From Pseudomonas fluorescens (GTDB lineage: Bacteria; Pseudomonadota; Gammaproteobacteria; Pseudomonadales; Pseudomonadaceae): a stretch of 64,000 nucleotides of DNA. The DNA lies in NCBI GenBank assembly GCA_902825215.1, contig LR782234.1:5146001-5210000 (forward strand), written 5' to 3'. Shown here piece after piece: positions 17,514 through 26,361 of the stretch. Numbering within the stretch: position 1 is the stretch's first letter; the number at the start of each line of letters is the position of its first letter. The translations under genes and the position numbers were made by a program. A model generated the notes under the pieces. It had not been told where the DNA came from. It did no database searches and saw only the letters and a program-made list of their open reading frames with translations.

Positions 17514-17530
17514 TTGGGGGTAAGTTGGGA

Positions 17531-18088
17531 TTACATGCCCTTGACGGCGTAGATCCCGTTGGCGTTGCGCCAGTAACCCTTGTAGTCCATGCCGTAACCG
17601 AAGATGTAGCGATCGATGCATGGCAGGCCGACGAAATCGGCTTTCAAATCAGGACGCGCCTTGCGGTCGTGGTCCTTGTCGATCAGTACGGCGGTGTGCA
17701 CTTTGCGGGCGCCGGCGTGTTTGCAGAAATCGATGATCGCGCCCAGGGTGTGACCTTCGTCGAGGATGTCGTCGATGATCAGCACGTCGCGGTCGATGAA
17801 CGAGACTTCCGGCTTGGCTTTCCAGAACAGGTCGCCGCCGCTGGTTTCGTTGCGGTAACGGGTGGCGTGCAGGTAGGACGCTTCCAGCGGGAACTGCAGA
17901 TGCGTCAGCAGTTTGCCGGAGAAGATCAGGCCGCCGTTCATCACACAGAACACCACCGGGTTGGTGTCCGCCAGTTGTTCGTTGATTTGTGCACCGACAC
18001 GGGCGATGGCCGCCTCGACTTCAGCTTCGGTGTACAGGCAGTCAGCCTCTCGCATGACTTGACGGATATGCTCGAGATCAGCGGACAT
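17531..18088 (-). CDS. hpt: Hypoxanthine-guanine phosphoribosyltransferase
   Basis: Purine salvage: hypoxanthine or guanine plus PRPP gives IMP or GMP. 185 aa from ATG 18088. The PRPP-binding loop is DVLIIDDILDEGHTLGA at about residues 100-116. The upstream in-frame extension to 18199 runs into the shared promoter region with upp and is rejected. Divergent from upp, so the 164-base gap should hold both promoters. Confidence 0.95.
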   Translation of the reverse strand: MSADLEHIRQVMREADCLYTEAEVEAAIARVGAQINEQLADTNPVVFCVMNGGLIFSGKLLTHLQFPLEASYLHATRYRNETSGGDLFWKAKPEVSFIDRDVLIIDDILDEGHTLGAIIDFCKHAGARKVHTAVLIDKDHDRKARPDLKADFVGLPCIDRYIFGYGMDYKGYWRNANGIYAVKGM

Positions 18089-18252
18089 GGCGCTCTCCAG
18101 GGGGGCTTCGGATTCGGAAAAGCGGGCAAAGGTACGCATCCGCAACGGCTGAATCAAGCCTTTATGGACTAACGTACTGTATGTCCTATAGGACATCACC
18201 CTCGGATAGATTAATCTAGGCCGGTTTTTTTGCCCGCCGCCGGAGTTTTTCC

Positions 18253-18891
18253 ATGCCCATTCTCGAGATCCGCCATCCGCTGATCCGCCATAAACTCGGC
18301 CTGATGCGCCGCGCTGACATCAGCACCAAGAATTTCCGTGAGCTCGCTCAGGAAGTCGGCGCCCTGTTGACCTATGAAGCTACAAAAGACTTGCCGCTCG
18401 AATCCTACGACATCGCCGGCTGGTGCGGCACCGTGTCGGTGGAAAAGATCGCCGGCAAGAAAATCACCGTCGTACCGATCCTGCGCGCCGGCATCGGCAT
18501 GCTCGAAGGCGTGCTCAGCCTGATTCCGGGGGCCAAGGTTTCCGCCGTGGGCGTCGCGCGCAACGAAGAAACCCTACAAGCGCACACCTATCTGGAAAAA
18601 CTGGTACCGGAAATCGACGAGCGCCTGGCGATGATCATCGACCCGATGCTCGCCACCGGCAGCTCCATGGTTGCGACCATCGACCTGCTGAAGAAGGCCG
18701 GTTGCCGCGACATCCGCGCCATGGTGCTGGTCGCAGCGCCCGAAGGCATTGCTGCAGTAGAGCAGGCGCACCCGGACGTGACCATCTACACCGCGTCCAT
18801 CGATGAACGTTTGAACGAGCACGGCTACATCATTCCTGGGCTTGGCGATGCCGGTGACAAGATTTTCGGCACCAAGCAGAAGGACGCGTAA
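18253..18891 (+). CDS. upp: Uracil phosphoribosyltransferase
   Basis: Salvages uracil with PRPP to UMP. 212 aa, family-typical length, with GIGMLEGVL and PRPP loop MIIDPMLATGSSMVATI; the C-terminal uracil-binding block YIIPGLGDAGDK is present. Two bases separate its stop from uraA, so the pair is an operon. Confidence 0.97.
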   Translation: MPILEIRHPLIRHKLGLMRRADISTKNFRELAQEVGALLTYEATKDLPLESYDIAGWCGTVSVEKIAGKKITVVPILRAGIGMLEGVLSLIPGAKVSAVGVARNEETLQAHTYLEKLVPEIDERLAMIIDPMLATGSSMVATIDLLKKAGCRDIRAMVLVAAPEGIAAVEQAHPDVTIYTASIDERLNEHGYIIPGLGDAGDKIFGTKQKDA

Positions 18892-18893
18892 GC

Positions 18894-20168
18894 ATGCAGC
18901 AAGAGTTCAACGATCCGCTCTGGCGCACGGTGCTGTCCGGCGCGCAGATGCTGTTCGTGGCTTTCGGCGCTTTGGTGCTGATGCCGCTGATCACGGGCCT
19001 GGACCCGAACGTGGCACTGTTTACCGCGGGTCTGGGGACGATCCTGTTCCAGATCGTCACCGGGCGTCAGGTGCCGGTGTTTCTGGCGTCGAGCTTCGCT
19101 TTCATCACCCCGATCATTCTCGCCAAGGGTCAGTTCGGCCTCGCCGCGACCATGGGCGGGGTGATGGCGGCCGGTTTCGTCTACACCTTCCTAGGCCTTG
19201 CCGTGAAGATCAAAGGCACCGGGTTCATTGACCGTTTGCTGCCACCGGTGGTGATCGGTCCAGTGATCATCTCGATCGGCCTGGCCATGGCGCCGATTGC
19301 CGCGAACATGGCGATGGGCAAGGCTGGCGACGGCTCTGAGCTGATTCCCTACCAGACCGCCATGCTGATTTCGATGCCGGCGCTGCTGACCACGTTGATC
19401 GTGGCGGTGTTCGGCAAAGGCATCTTCCGTCTGGTGCCGATCATTTCCGGCGTACTCGTCGGTTTTGCCATGGCGTTCTATTTCGGCGTGGTCGACACCG
19501 CGAAGATTGCCGCAGCGCCATGGTTTGCGATTCCGCACTTCACCGCGCCGGAGTTCAACTGGCAGGCGATTCTGTTTATCGTTCCGGTGGCATTGGCCCC
19601 GGCCATTGAGCACATCGGTGGCGTGATTGCCGTCGGCAGCGTGACCGGTCGCGACTATCTGAAAAAGCCTGGCCTGCATCGCACCTTGCTGGGTGACGGC
19701 ATTGCCACCACTGCAGCCGGTCTGTTCGGTGGTCCGCCCAACACTACTTACGCCGAAGTGACTGGCGCAGTAATGCTGACCAAGAACTACAACCCGAAAA
19801 TCATGACCTGGGCGGCGATCTTCGCCATCAGCCTGGCGTTCATCGGCAAATTCGGCGCGCTGCTGCAAAGCATTCCGGTGCCGGTGATGGGCGGGATTCT
19901 GTGCCTGTTGTTCGGCTCGATCGCGGCGGTGGGGATGAACACTCTGATCCGCCACCAAATCGACCTGGGCGAAGCGCGCAATCTGGTGATCGTCTCGGTG
20001 ACGCTGGTATTCGGTATTGGCGGTGTGCTGGTCGGCACCGGCACCGGTCCTGACGACTTCGGCCTCAAAGGCATCGCGCTGTGCGCGGTGGTGGCGATTG
20101 CGCTGAACCTGATCCTGCCGGGCAATGATGGCTGGAAGCAGAAGAAGGCGGATGAACCGCTGATCTAG
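18894..20168 (+). CDS. uraA: Uracil:H+ symporter (NCS2 family)
   Basis: Inner-membrane uracil permease that feeds Upp. 424 aa with 12-14 hydrophobic segments. NCS2 signature region is visible: PALAPAIEHIGGVIAVG-type stretch (VALAPAIEHIGGVIAVGS) with the proton/substrate Glu, and the GGPPNTTYAEVTGAV block. Translationally coupled to upp. Confidence 0.96.
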   Translation: MQQEFNDPLWRTVLSGAQMLFVAFGALVLMPLITGLDPNVALFTAGLGTILFQIVTGRQVPVFLASSFAFITPIILAKGQFGLAATMGGVMAAGFVYTFLGLAVKIKGTGFIDRLLPPVVIGPVIISIGLAMAPIAANMAMGKAGDGSELIPYQTAMLISMPALLTTLIVAVFGKGIFRLVPIISGVLVGFAMAFYFGVVDTAKIAAAPWFAIPHFTAPEFNWQAILFIVPVALAPAIEHIGGVIAVGSVTGRDYLKKPGLHRTLLGDGIATTAAGLFGGPPNTTYAEVTGAVMLTKNYNPKIMTWAAIFAISLAFIGKFGALLQSIPVPVMGGILCLLFGSIAAVGMNTLIRHQIDLGEARNLVIVSVTLVFGIGGVLVGTGTGPDDFGLKGIALCAVVAIALNLILPGNDGWKQKKADEPLI

Positions 20169-20178
20169 CCTGTGTGAT

Positions 20179-20280
20179 GATCGTTCCCACGCTCTGTGTG
20201 GGAATGCAGCCCGTGACGCTCCGCGTCACTGGACGCGGAGCGTCCCTAGAGGCATTCCCACGCGGAGCGTGGGAACGATC
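20179..20280. repeat. Palindromic repeat (type GATCGTTCCCACGC)
   Basis: 102-base copy of the element at 5007, beginning and ending with GATCGTTCCCACGC and its complement, with the inner GACGCTCCGCGTC palindrome. Confidence 0.8.
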
Positions 20281-20327
20281 ACTTGGTCAGCCGCGCTCGA
20301 TCTCAGAGGGTCAGCCGGGCTCGACCA

Positions 20328-21353
20328 TCAGAGGGCCAGCGGCGCTCGTTCGCAGAGCGTCGCCAAGGCCTTGGCCCATTGCGGGTCGTCATTCAGGCAG
20401 GGCACCAGCACCAGCTCCTCGCCCCCCGCTTCGCGGAACTGCTCCTTGCCGCGATCGCCGATTTCTTCAAGCGTCTCGATGCAGTCGGCAACGAACGCCG
20501 GGCACATCACCAGAATCTTTTTCACCCCGCTTTTCGCCAGTTCATCCAGCCGCGCTTCGGTGTACGGCTCGATCCACTTTGCCCGCCCCAGTCGCGACTG
20601 GAATGACACCGACCACTTGCCATCCGCCAGCCCCATGCTTTTGGCGAACTCGGCGGCGGTGCGGAAGCACTGCGCGCGGTAACAGGTCGCCAGCACCGCC
20701 GGTGAGGCGGTCTGGCAGCAATCGGCGCCCTTCAAGCAATGACTGCCGCTCGGATCGAGCTTGGTCAGATGCCGCTCCGGCAAGCCGTGGAAGCTCAGCA
20801 GCAAATGATCGAAATCCTGCTGCAAATGCGGGCGAGCGCTGGCTACCAGCGCATCGATGTATTCCGGCTGGTCGTAAAACGGTTGCAGGATCGACAGCTG
20901 CACGTCCAGCTTGTGTTCGCGCATTACGCGTCGGGCTTCTTCGATCACCGTGGTGGTGGTGCTGTCGGCGAACTGCGGATACAGCGGCGCCAGGGTGATC
21001 TTCTTGTGCCCGGCCTTCACCAAACGCAGCAGGCAGGTTTCGATCGACGGCTCGCCATAACGCATCGCCAGATCGACCGGGCCGTGTTTCCAGGTCTGAG
21101 TCATCTGCTGTTGCAGACGCTGGCTGAGCACCACCAGCGGCGAACCCTCCTCCCACCAGATCGAGGCATAGGCATGCGCCGACTGCTCGGGGCGTTTGAT
21201 CAGGATCAGCGACACCAGCAGCCGCCGCACCGGCCATGGCAGATCGATGACGTACGGGTCCATCAGAAACTGGTTGAGGTAGCGGCGCACATCGGCCACC
21301 GAGGTCGAGGCCGGGGAACCCAGGTTGACCAGAAGCAAGGCGTGATCGGTCAT
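20328..21353 (-). CDS. hemH: Ferrochelatase
   Basis: Inserts Fe2+ into protoporphyrin IX, the last step of heme synthesis. 341 aa. The catalytic His lies in LLLSFHGLPERH and the family Glu region in CPAFVADCIETLEEI. A Cys-rich stretch (HCLKGADCCQT) resembles the cluster-like insert of some bacterial enzymes. Head-to-tail after the epimerase gene on the same strand, 13 bases apart. Confidence 0.96.
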   Translation of the reverse strand: MTDHALLLVNLGSPASTSVADVRRYLNQFLMDPYVIDLPWPVRRLLVSLILIKRPEQSAHAYASIWWEEGSPLVVLSQRLQQQMTQTWKHGPVDLAMRYGEPSIETCLLRLVKAGHKKITLAPLYPQFADSTTTTVIEEARRVMREHKLDVQLSILQPFYDQPEYIDALVASARPHLQQDFDHLLLSFHGLPERHLTKLDPSGSHCLKGADCCQTASPAVLATCYRAQCFRTAAEFAKSMGLADGKWSVSFQSRLGRAKWIEPYTEARLDELAKSGVKKILVMCPAFVADCIETLEEIGDRGKEQFREAGGEELVLVPCLNDDPQWAKALATLCERAPLAL

Positions 21354-21366
21354 GCAACGTCCTATT

Positions 21367-22269
21367 TCAGAGGCGGCTGGAGAGATCGTCCAGAGCCGCG
21401 CGTAAATCCGTGAACCGGAAAGTGAAGCCCGCTTCCAGCAAGCGTACCGGCATGGCCTTTTGGCCGCCGAGCAACAACAATGACATCTCGCCGAGGCCGA
21501 CTTTCAGCGCCAGCGTTGGCATCGGCATGAACGCCGGGCGATGCAGCACCTTGCCCAGCGTCTGCGCGAATTCGCGATTGCGCACCGGATTCGGCGCGCA
21601 GGCATTATAAGGACCACTGGCCTGCTCGCGGCGCAGAAGAAAATCAATCAGGGCGATTTGGTCGTTGATATGAATCCACGGCATCCACTGCCGCCCACTG
21701 CCCAACGGCCCGCCCAGACAGAGCTTGAACGGCAACAGCAGGCGCGACAAAAAGCCGCCCTCGGCCGACAGCACCAGACCGGTTCGCACCAGCACCACGC
21801 GCAGCCCCAGATTCTCTGCACGCAGGGCCGTCTCTTCCCAGGCGATGCACAACTGACTGGCGAAATCATCGATCACCGGCGGCGACTCTTCGGTCAACTC
21901 GCGCTCCCCGCCGTCGCCGTACCAGCCGATCGCCGAACCGGAAATCAACACTGCCGGTTTTTGCGTGCGCGTCTCGAGCCAGGTCAACAGGCTTTCGGTC
22001 AGCTTGATCCGGCTGCTCCACAGCAACGCCTTGCGCCGATGCGTCCAGGGCCGATCGGCAATCGGCGCGCCGGCCAGATTGACGATCGCGTCGAGCGGCT
22101 CCTCGCCGAGGTCTTCCAGACGGGCGATGCCACGCACCGATGCGCCGCAGATCTTCGCAACTTTATCGGGACTGCGACTCCACACTGTCAGACGATGGCC
22201 CTGCTCCAGCCAATGACGGCAGAGCTGACGTCCGATCAAACCAGTACCGCCGGTCAGCAATATGTGCAT
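21367..22269 (-). CDS. TIGR01777 family epimerase (YfcH-like)
   Basis: 300-aa NAD(P)-binding short-chain epimerase-like protein of the YfcH/SulA-related group; biochemical substrate unknown. N-terminal motif ILLTGGTGLIGRQL; NLAGAPIADRPW and SGSAIGWYGDGGE are characteristic of the family. Transcribed with hemH. Confidence 0.9.
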   Translation of the reverse strand: MHILLTGGTGLIGRQLCRHWLEQGHRLTVWSRSPDKVAKICGASVRGIARLEDLGEEPLDAIVNLAGAPIADRPWTHRRKALLWSSRIKLTESLLTWLETRTQKPAVLISGSAIGWYGDGGERELTEESPPVIDDFASQLCIAWEETALRAENLGLRVVLVRTGLVLSAEGGFLSRLLLPFKLCLGGPLGSGRQWMPWIHINDQIALIDFLLRREQASGPYNACAPNPVRNREFAQTLGKVLHRPAFMPMPTLALKVGLGEMSLLLLGGQKAMPVRLLEAGFTFRFTDLRAALDDLSSRL

Positions 22270-22413
22270 GACATCTTCCTCGCGTGGCGTTTAACCCGGA
22301 TCACTAGTCTATTTTTATAAGCAGGGATCTTTTCCATCGGGCGGGCTCTATTGTTTAACCATAGGCCAAGCTTACGAAACGAGAATGGCAGAAGTTATAC
22401 CAAAAAACATAAT

Positions 22414-22447
22414 TGTACAGGTTTCAACGACGGCGTAGTCTGTACAG
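22414..22447. promoter_or_regulatory. Paired TGTACAG operator sites before renalase
   Basis: Two TGTACAG copies, at 22414-22420 and 22441-22447, lie in the 50 bases before the renalase ATG. The same TGTACA core occurs four times before the LitR operon at 24342-24415. This suggests control by the MerR/LitR-type regulator encoded at 25399; the link is inferred from the shared motif. Confidence 0.5.
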
Positions 22448-22466
22448 AAAGGTAAACGAGGCCCCT

Positions 22467-23453
22467 ATGACTGTACCTATCGCAATCATCGGCACCGGCA
22501 TCGCCGGACTCTCCGCCGCCCAGGCTCTGACCGAGGCCGGGCACACCGTGCAACTCTTCGACAAAAGCCGCGGCAGCGGCGGACGCATGTCGAGCAAACG
22601 CAGCGACGCCGGTTCGCTGGATCTCGGCGCGCAATACTTCACCGCCCGCGACCGCCGCTTCGTCACCGAAGTGCAGCGCTGGCAAAGCCAGGGCTGGGTC
22701 GCCGAATGGGCGCCGCAGCTCTACTCGTATCAGGGCGGGCAATTGAACATGTCCCCGGACGAGCAGACCCGCTGGGTCGGCGCACCCCGCATGAGCGCCA
22801 TCACCCGTGGCCTGCTCGACGGCCTGAACGTGCAGTTCGCCTGCCGTATCACCGAAGTGTTCCGTGGTGAACAACACTGGCATTTGCAGGACGCCGAGGG
22901 TTTCACCCACGGCCCGTTCAGCCACGTCGTGATCGCTACACCGGCGCCACAAGCCACCGCCCTGCTCGCCGCCGCACCGAAACTCGCCGCGGCCGCCGCC
23001 GGGGTCAAAATGGACCCGACCTGGGCCGTCGCCCTGGCCTTCGAAACCCCACTGGACACCCCGATCGAAGGCTGCTTCGTGCAAGACAGCCCCCTCGACT
23101 GGCTGGCCCGCAACCGCAGCAAACCCGGACGCGACACCACCCTCGACACCTGGGTGTTGCACGCCACCAGCGCCTGGAGCCGGCAACACATCGACCTGTC
23201 CAAGGAAGCGGTGATCGAACACCTGCACGGCGCCTTCGCCGAACTGCTGCACAGCGCCATGCCCGCGCCGACCTTCAGCCTCGCCCACCGCTGGCTCTAC
23301 GCCCGCCCCGCCACCGGCCACGAATGGGGCACCCTCGCCGACGCCGACCTCGGCCTCTACGCCTGCGGCGACTGGTGCCTCTCCGGCCGCGTCGAAGGCG
23401 CCTGGCTCAGCGGCCAGGAAGCCGCCCGCCGCCTGCACGAACACCTGCAATGA
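22467..23453 (+). CDS. Bacterial renalase (FAD-dependent dihydronicotinamide oxidase)
   Basis: Flavoenzyme that, in the characterised Pseudomonas member, oxidises isomeric 2- or 6-dihydro forms of NAD(P) back to NAD(P)+. The 328-aa sequence closely matches the P. syringae renalase as I remember it. FAD motif IAIIGTGIAGLSAAQAL at the N-terminus, then FDKSRGSGGRM, and YACGDWCLSGRVEGAWLSG near the C-terminus. ATG 22467 has ACGAGG upstream. Overlaps the next gene (ATGA). Confidence 0.88.
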   Translation: MTVPIAIIGTGIAGLSAAQALTEAGHTVQLFDKSRGSGGRMSSKRSDAGSLDLGAQYFTARDRRFVTEVQRWQSQGWVAEWAPQLYSYQGGQLNMSPDEQTRWVGAPRMSAITRGLLDGLNVQFACRITEVFRGEQHWHLQDAEGFTHGPFSHVVIATPAPQATALLAAAPKLAAAAAGVKMDPTWAVALAFETPLDTPIEGCFVQDSPLDWLARNRSKPGRDTTLDTWVLHATSAWSRQHIDLSKEAVIEHLHGAFAELLHSAMPAPTFSLAHRWLYARPATGHEWGTLADADLGLYACGDWCLSGRVEGAWLSGQEAARRLHEHLQ

Positions 23454-23665
23454 ACCGCCTCAATCCCAGCAAACTGCTGCTGTCGAAATGGACAGCAGCC
23501 CAGCCACAACACCGCGAAAAACACTTCCTCGTCACCGAACTGTTCCGCGACGAAGAAGGCACCGTACTGGAAATCGAACTGCAGGCCGTGCTGACCAAAC
23601 GCAGTGAGCGGATGGAATGGCAAGTGCTGAAGAATGCCGAGCAGTGGATTCTGGGCTGGAAATAA
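23450..23665 (+). CDS. TIGR02450 family Trp-rich protein
   Basis: 71-aa protein matching the small Trp-rich family (NPSKLLLSKWTAAQPQHREK, then MEWQVLKNAEQWILGWK). Function unknown; the family is often seen near photolyase/cryptochrome genes. Its ATG overlaps the renalase stop by 4 bases, so the two are translationally coupled. Confidence 0.8.
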   Translation: MNRLNPSKLLLSKWTAAQPQHREKHFLVTELFRDEEGTVLEIELQAVLTKRSERMEWQVLKNAEQWILGWK

Positions 23666-23752
23666 ATCCTGGGAGAGCCAGCCTGCTGGCGATCGACGAT
23701 AACCCGCTCGTCCTGCAAATCATTTGGCAGCCAAGGCACAGCTAAAAGCCAA

Positions 23753-23901
23753 CCCTCACCCTAGCCCTCTCCCGGAGGGAGAGGGAACTGACCGTGGTGG
23801 ATGTGGGCGGTACGCCGACGTGCAATACCGAGTCGAATGCAAAACTTCGAAGCCAACCAAAATCGGCTCCCTCTCCCTCGGGAGAGGGCTGGGGTGAGGG
23901 G
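23753..23901. repeat. REP doublet (type CCCTCACCCTAGCCC)
   Basis: Intact inverted pair, about 150 bases overall, with arms CCCTCACCCTAGCCCTCTCC and GGGAGAGGGCTGGGGTGAGG. Confidence 0.8.
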
Positions 23902-24023
23902 CGAATCCACTGAAGATCCCAAGCCAAGCGCCGCTTCTAACCACTCAACAATGAGCGTTAGCTCGCGTGCTTTTGATCTTGCTTTTGCGTCACCGGCGAC
24001 GTCGGAAGGCTGAGTGGAGGGAT

Positions 24024-24231
24024 TGATCCGGGCGTGGGAGCGCAGCGACCGTACGACGAAGTCGTACACAGCGGAAGGAGGTGCAGCGAAGCAAACCGTA
24101 GCCGCTGCGCCCGGATCAGTCCCGGAGCGAAGGGACCCGAGCCTGCGAGGGCCGAACGCAGGAGCAAGCGTTTTGGGTTACCTTTTTGGCGTTTGAAAAA
24201 GGTGACCCGCCGTAAGGGCGGAACCTTAAGT
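24024..24231 (+). ncRNA. Multi-hairpin intergenic element of unknown function
   Basis: Visible pairings: outer stem GATCCGGGCG (24024-24033) with CGCCCGGATC (24108-24117), perfect; inside it GTACGAC-GAA-GTCGTAC (24051-24067), perfect; then CCTGCG...CGCAGG near 24142-24163; then GGGTTACCTTTTT with AAAAAGGTGACCC (12 of 13 pairs) near 24175-24215; then CCGCC-GTAA-GGGCGG. The reading frame through it (107 codons) looks non-coding. It may be a structured RNA or a mobile repeat; I recall similar strings in other Pseudomonas genomes but know no name. Confidence 0.45.
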
Positions 24232-24285
24232 GGCCGTTACCGCAGCACCGGATATGTACACAAAAATCATAGCCCGACCCGAAGC

Positions 24286-24311
24286 CTTCGCGAGCAGGCT
24301 CGCTCCCACAG
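24286..24311. repeat. Single REP
   Basis: CTTCGCGAGCAGGCTCGCTC CCACAG: one unpaired REP of the GTGGGAGCGAGC family. Confidence 0.75.
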
Positions 24312-24341
24312 AAAACCAAGGCCACCATTTCAATCCAATCT

Positions 24342-24415
24342 TGTACAAACTATTTGACTTGTACACCAACCCATCTATGCTGACAAAAAGTTGTACAGAC
24401 AAAACCCCCTGTACA
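24342..24415. promoter_or_regulatory. Four TGTACA operator sites in two pairs
   Basis: TGTACA occurs at 24342, 24360, 24392 and 24410. The spacing is 18, 32 and 18 bases, giving two identical pairs, one overlapping the -35 and one downstream of the -10 of the promoter below. A fifth copy is at 24255. The arrangement fits binding of a dimeric MerR-type repressor (LitR/CarA-like) at two operators. Confidence 0.65.
24354..24381 (+). promoter_or_regulatory. Sigma70-like promoter of the LitR operon
   Basis: TTGACT (24354-24359), 16-base spacer, TATGCT (24376-24381). It lies between the two TGTACA pairs and 56 bases before the ATG at 24437. Confidence 0.55.
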
Positions 24416-24436
24416 GGTATAGATCGCGAGGTGCCC

Positions 24437-25399
24437 ATGTCCGCTACCCCCACGTCCAAGCCCAAAATCGCCATCAGCGCCTGCCTGCTCGGCGCCGAGG
24501 TGCGCTACAACGGCGGACACAAGGAATCGCGCCTGTGCAGCCGCACCCTCACCGAATACTTCGACTTCACCCCGCTGTGCCCAGAAGTCGCGATCGGCAT
24601 GGGCATCCCCCGCGAACCGATCCGCCTGGTCGGCGACCCCGAACAGCCACAAGCCGTCGGCACCGTAAACCCGACGATCAACGTCACCGCCCCACTGGCT
24701 GAATACGGCAAGCAGATGGCCGCCGAACTCAACGACATCTGCGGCTACATCTTCATGCAGCAATCACCGTCCTGCGGCCTGGAGCGGGTCAAGGTCTACC
24801 ACGCCAACGGCGCCCCGGTGAACGGCGGCGGTCGCGGCATTTACGCCCAGGCCTTCTGCGCCGAACACCCCGACCTGCCCGTGGAAGAAGCCGGACGCCT
24901 GAACGACCCGGTCCTGCGCGAAAACTTCATTACCCGCGTACTCGCTTACAGCGCCTGGCAGCAAGTGCTTGCACAAGGCCTGAGCCGCCGCGCCCTGACC
25001 GAATTCCACTCGCGCTACAAATACCTGCTGATGGCGCACAACCCGCTGCAATACAAAGCCCTCGGCAAACTGCTGGGCAACATGGCCGACAGCGATCCGG
25101 CCGAACTCGGCCCGCGCTACTTCAGCGAGCTGATGGCCGCCCTGAAGAAATGCGCGACCCGTGGCACCCACTGCAACGTCCTGCTGCACATCAGCGGTTA
25201 TTTGAAACAATCGCTGAGCGCCGAAGACAAAAAAGAAATGCAGCACGTCATTGGCCAGTACCGCCAGGGCATTGTGCCGCTGGTGGTGCCGCTGACTTTG
25301 CTCAAGCATCACTTTCGCCTCCATCCGGATCCGTACATTGCGCAGCAGGTTTACCTGCAACCGCACCCGGAAAACCTCAGTCTGCGAAACGCTATCTAA
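24437..25399 (+). CDS. DUF523 and DUF1722 (YbgA) domain protein
   Basis: 320-aa two-domain protein. The N-terminal DUF523 part (ISACLLGAEVRYNGGHK, later QQSPSCGLERVK) has Cys positions typical of iron-sulfur thiouracil desulfidase-like proteins; the C-terminal DUF1722/YbgA part follows from about residue 170 (EFHSRYKYLLMAHNP). YbgA is commonly linked to photolyase genes. ATG 24437 is chosen since GCGAGGTG precedes it; the longer frame reads through the operators. First gene of the operon; its stop overlaps the next ATG. Confidence 0.9.
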   Translation: MSATPTSKPKIAISACLLGAEVRYNGGHKESRLCSRTLTEYFDFTPLCPEVAIGMGIPREPIRLVGDPEQPQAVGTVNPTINVTAPLAEYGKQMAAELNDICGYIFMQQSPSCGLERVKVYHANGAPVNGGGRGIYAQAFCAEHPDLPVEEAGRLNDPVLRENFITRVLAYSAWQQVLAQGLSRRALTEFHSRYKYLLMAHNPLQYKALGKLLGNMADSDPAELGPRYFSELMAALKKCATRGTHCNVLLHISGYLKQSLSAEDKKEMQHVIGQYRQGIVPLVVPLTLLKHHFRLHPDPYIAQQVYLQPHPENLSLRNAI

Positions 25400-26340
25400 T
25401 GAACGATAAAACCGACAGCAGCGCCCAGGAAGATCTCGGTGCCGACTTTAAAAAAGCCCTCGACGAGGGCTGGTTGCCGATTCGCGAAGTGGCGCGGCAG
25501 ACCGGCGTCAACGCGATCACCCTGCGCGCCTGGGAGCGCCGCTACGGGCTGGTCGTGCCGCAACGCACGCCCAAGGGCCATCGCCTGTATTCGGCCGAAC
25601 ATGTGCAGCGCATTCTGGCGATTCTCACTTGGCTCAACCGCGGCGTCGCGGTCAGCCAGGTCAAGCCGTTGCTCGACACGCCGCAGGCGTTCAGCGAAAC
25701 GGTAGAGAACGACTGGCAGCAATTGCACCAGACGCTGATGACCGCGGTCACCCAACTCAACGAGCGCTTGCTCGATGACAGCGTGAATCAGGCCATGGCC
25801 TTGTACCCGCCGCGCACCCTGTGCGAGCAACTGCTGATGCCGCTGCTGACGGAACTGGAGCAGCGCTGGCAGGGCCAGTTCGGCGCGCAGATGGAACGGG
25901 TGTTCTTCTATTCCTGGCTGCGCAGCAAATTCGGCACGCGCATCTACCATAACAACCGCCAGTTCCACGGTGCGCCACTGCTGTTGATCAACCATTCCGA
26001 CCTGCCACTGGAACCGCATCTGTGGCTGTGTGCCTGGCTGATCAGCAGCGCCGATTGCCCGGTGCAAGTGTTCGACTGGCCGTTGCCCGCCGCCGAATTG
26101 GCCCTGGCGGTGGAACACTTGCAGGCCCGTGGCGTACTGCTGTATTCCAGCAAAGCCATGAACCTGGGCCAGTTGCCGAAGCTGCTCAATGGCTTCGACT
26201 GCCCGAAAATCATCGTCGGACCAACGGTATGCATCCACCACGCCGAGTTGTCCGTAAAAACCTCCGAGATGGCTGATGTGCTCCTGGCAGAAGACGTGCT
26301 TCTGGCTCACCAGGCACTGGTTCAGCGTGGATTGATTTAA
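25399..26340 (+). CDS. litR: MerR family regulator with B12-binding-like C-domain (class II LitR-like)
   Basis: 313-aa regulator. MerR winged helix at about residues 25-95 (IREVARQTGVNAITLRAWER, RYGLV, TPKGHRLYS), then a four-helix segment and a Rossmann-like domain as in CarH/LitR photoreceptors. The cobalamin helix motif W-x8-E-H is altered: W and E are kept but the His is Arg (WQGQFGAQMERV). The lower-ligand region reads EPHLWL, keeping a His but not the usual Gly. This fits the B12-independent class II LitR described in P. putida (memory). Probably represses its own operon and renalase through TGTACA sites. Confidence 0.85.
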   Translation: MNDKTDSSAQEDLGADFKKALDEGWLPIREVARQTGVNAITLRAWERRYGLVVPQRTPKGHRLYSAEHVQRILAILTWLNRGVAVSQVKPLLDTPQAFSETVENDWQQLHQTLMTAVTQLNERLLDDSVNQAMALYPPRTLCEQLLMPLLTELEQRWQGQFGAQMERVFFYSWLRSKFGTRIYHNNRQFHGAPLLLINHSDLPLEPHLWLCAWLISSADCPVQVFDWPLPAAELALAVEHLQARGVLLYSSKAMNLGQLPKLLNGFDCPKIIVGPTVCIHHAELSVKTSEMADVLLAEDVLLAHQALVQRGLI

Positions 26341-26361
26341 ATGGACGCGGTGAGTTCCGAC

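Noticed and set aside
24034..24357. 107-codon frame through the hairpin element
   Set aside because: Low-complexity Arg/Gly/Ser product explained by stems, and it runs into the operators; non-coding is more likely.
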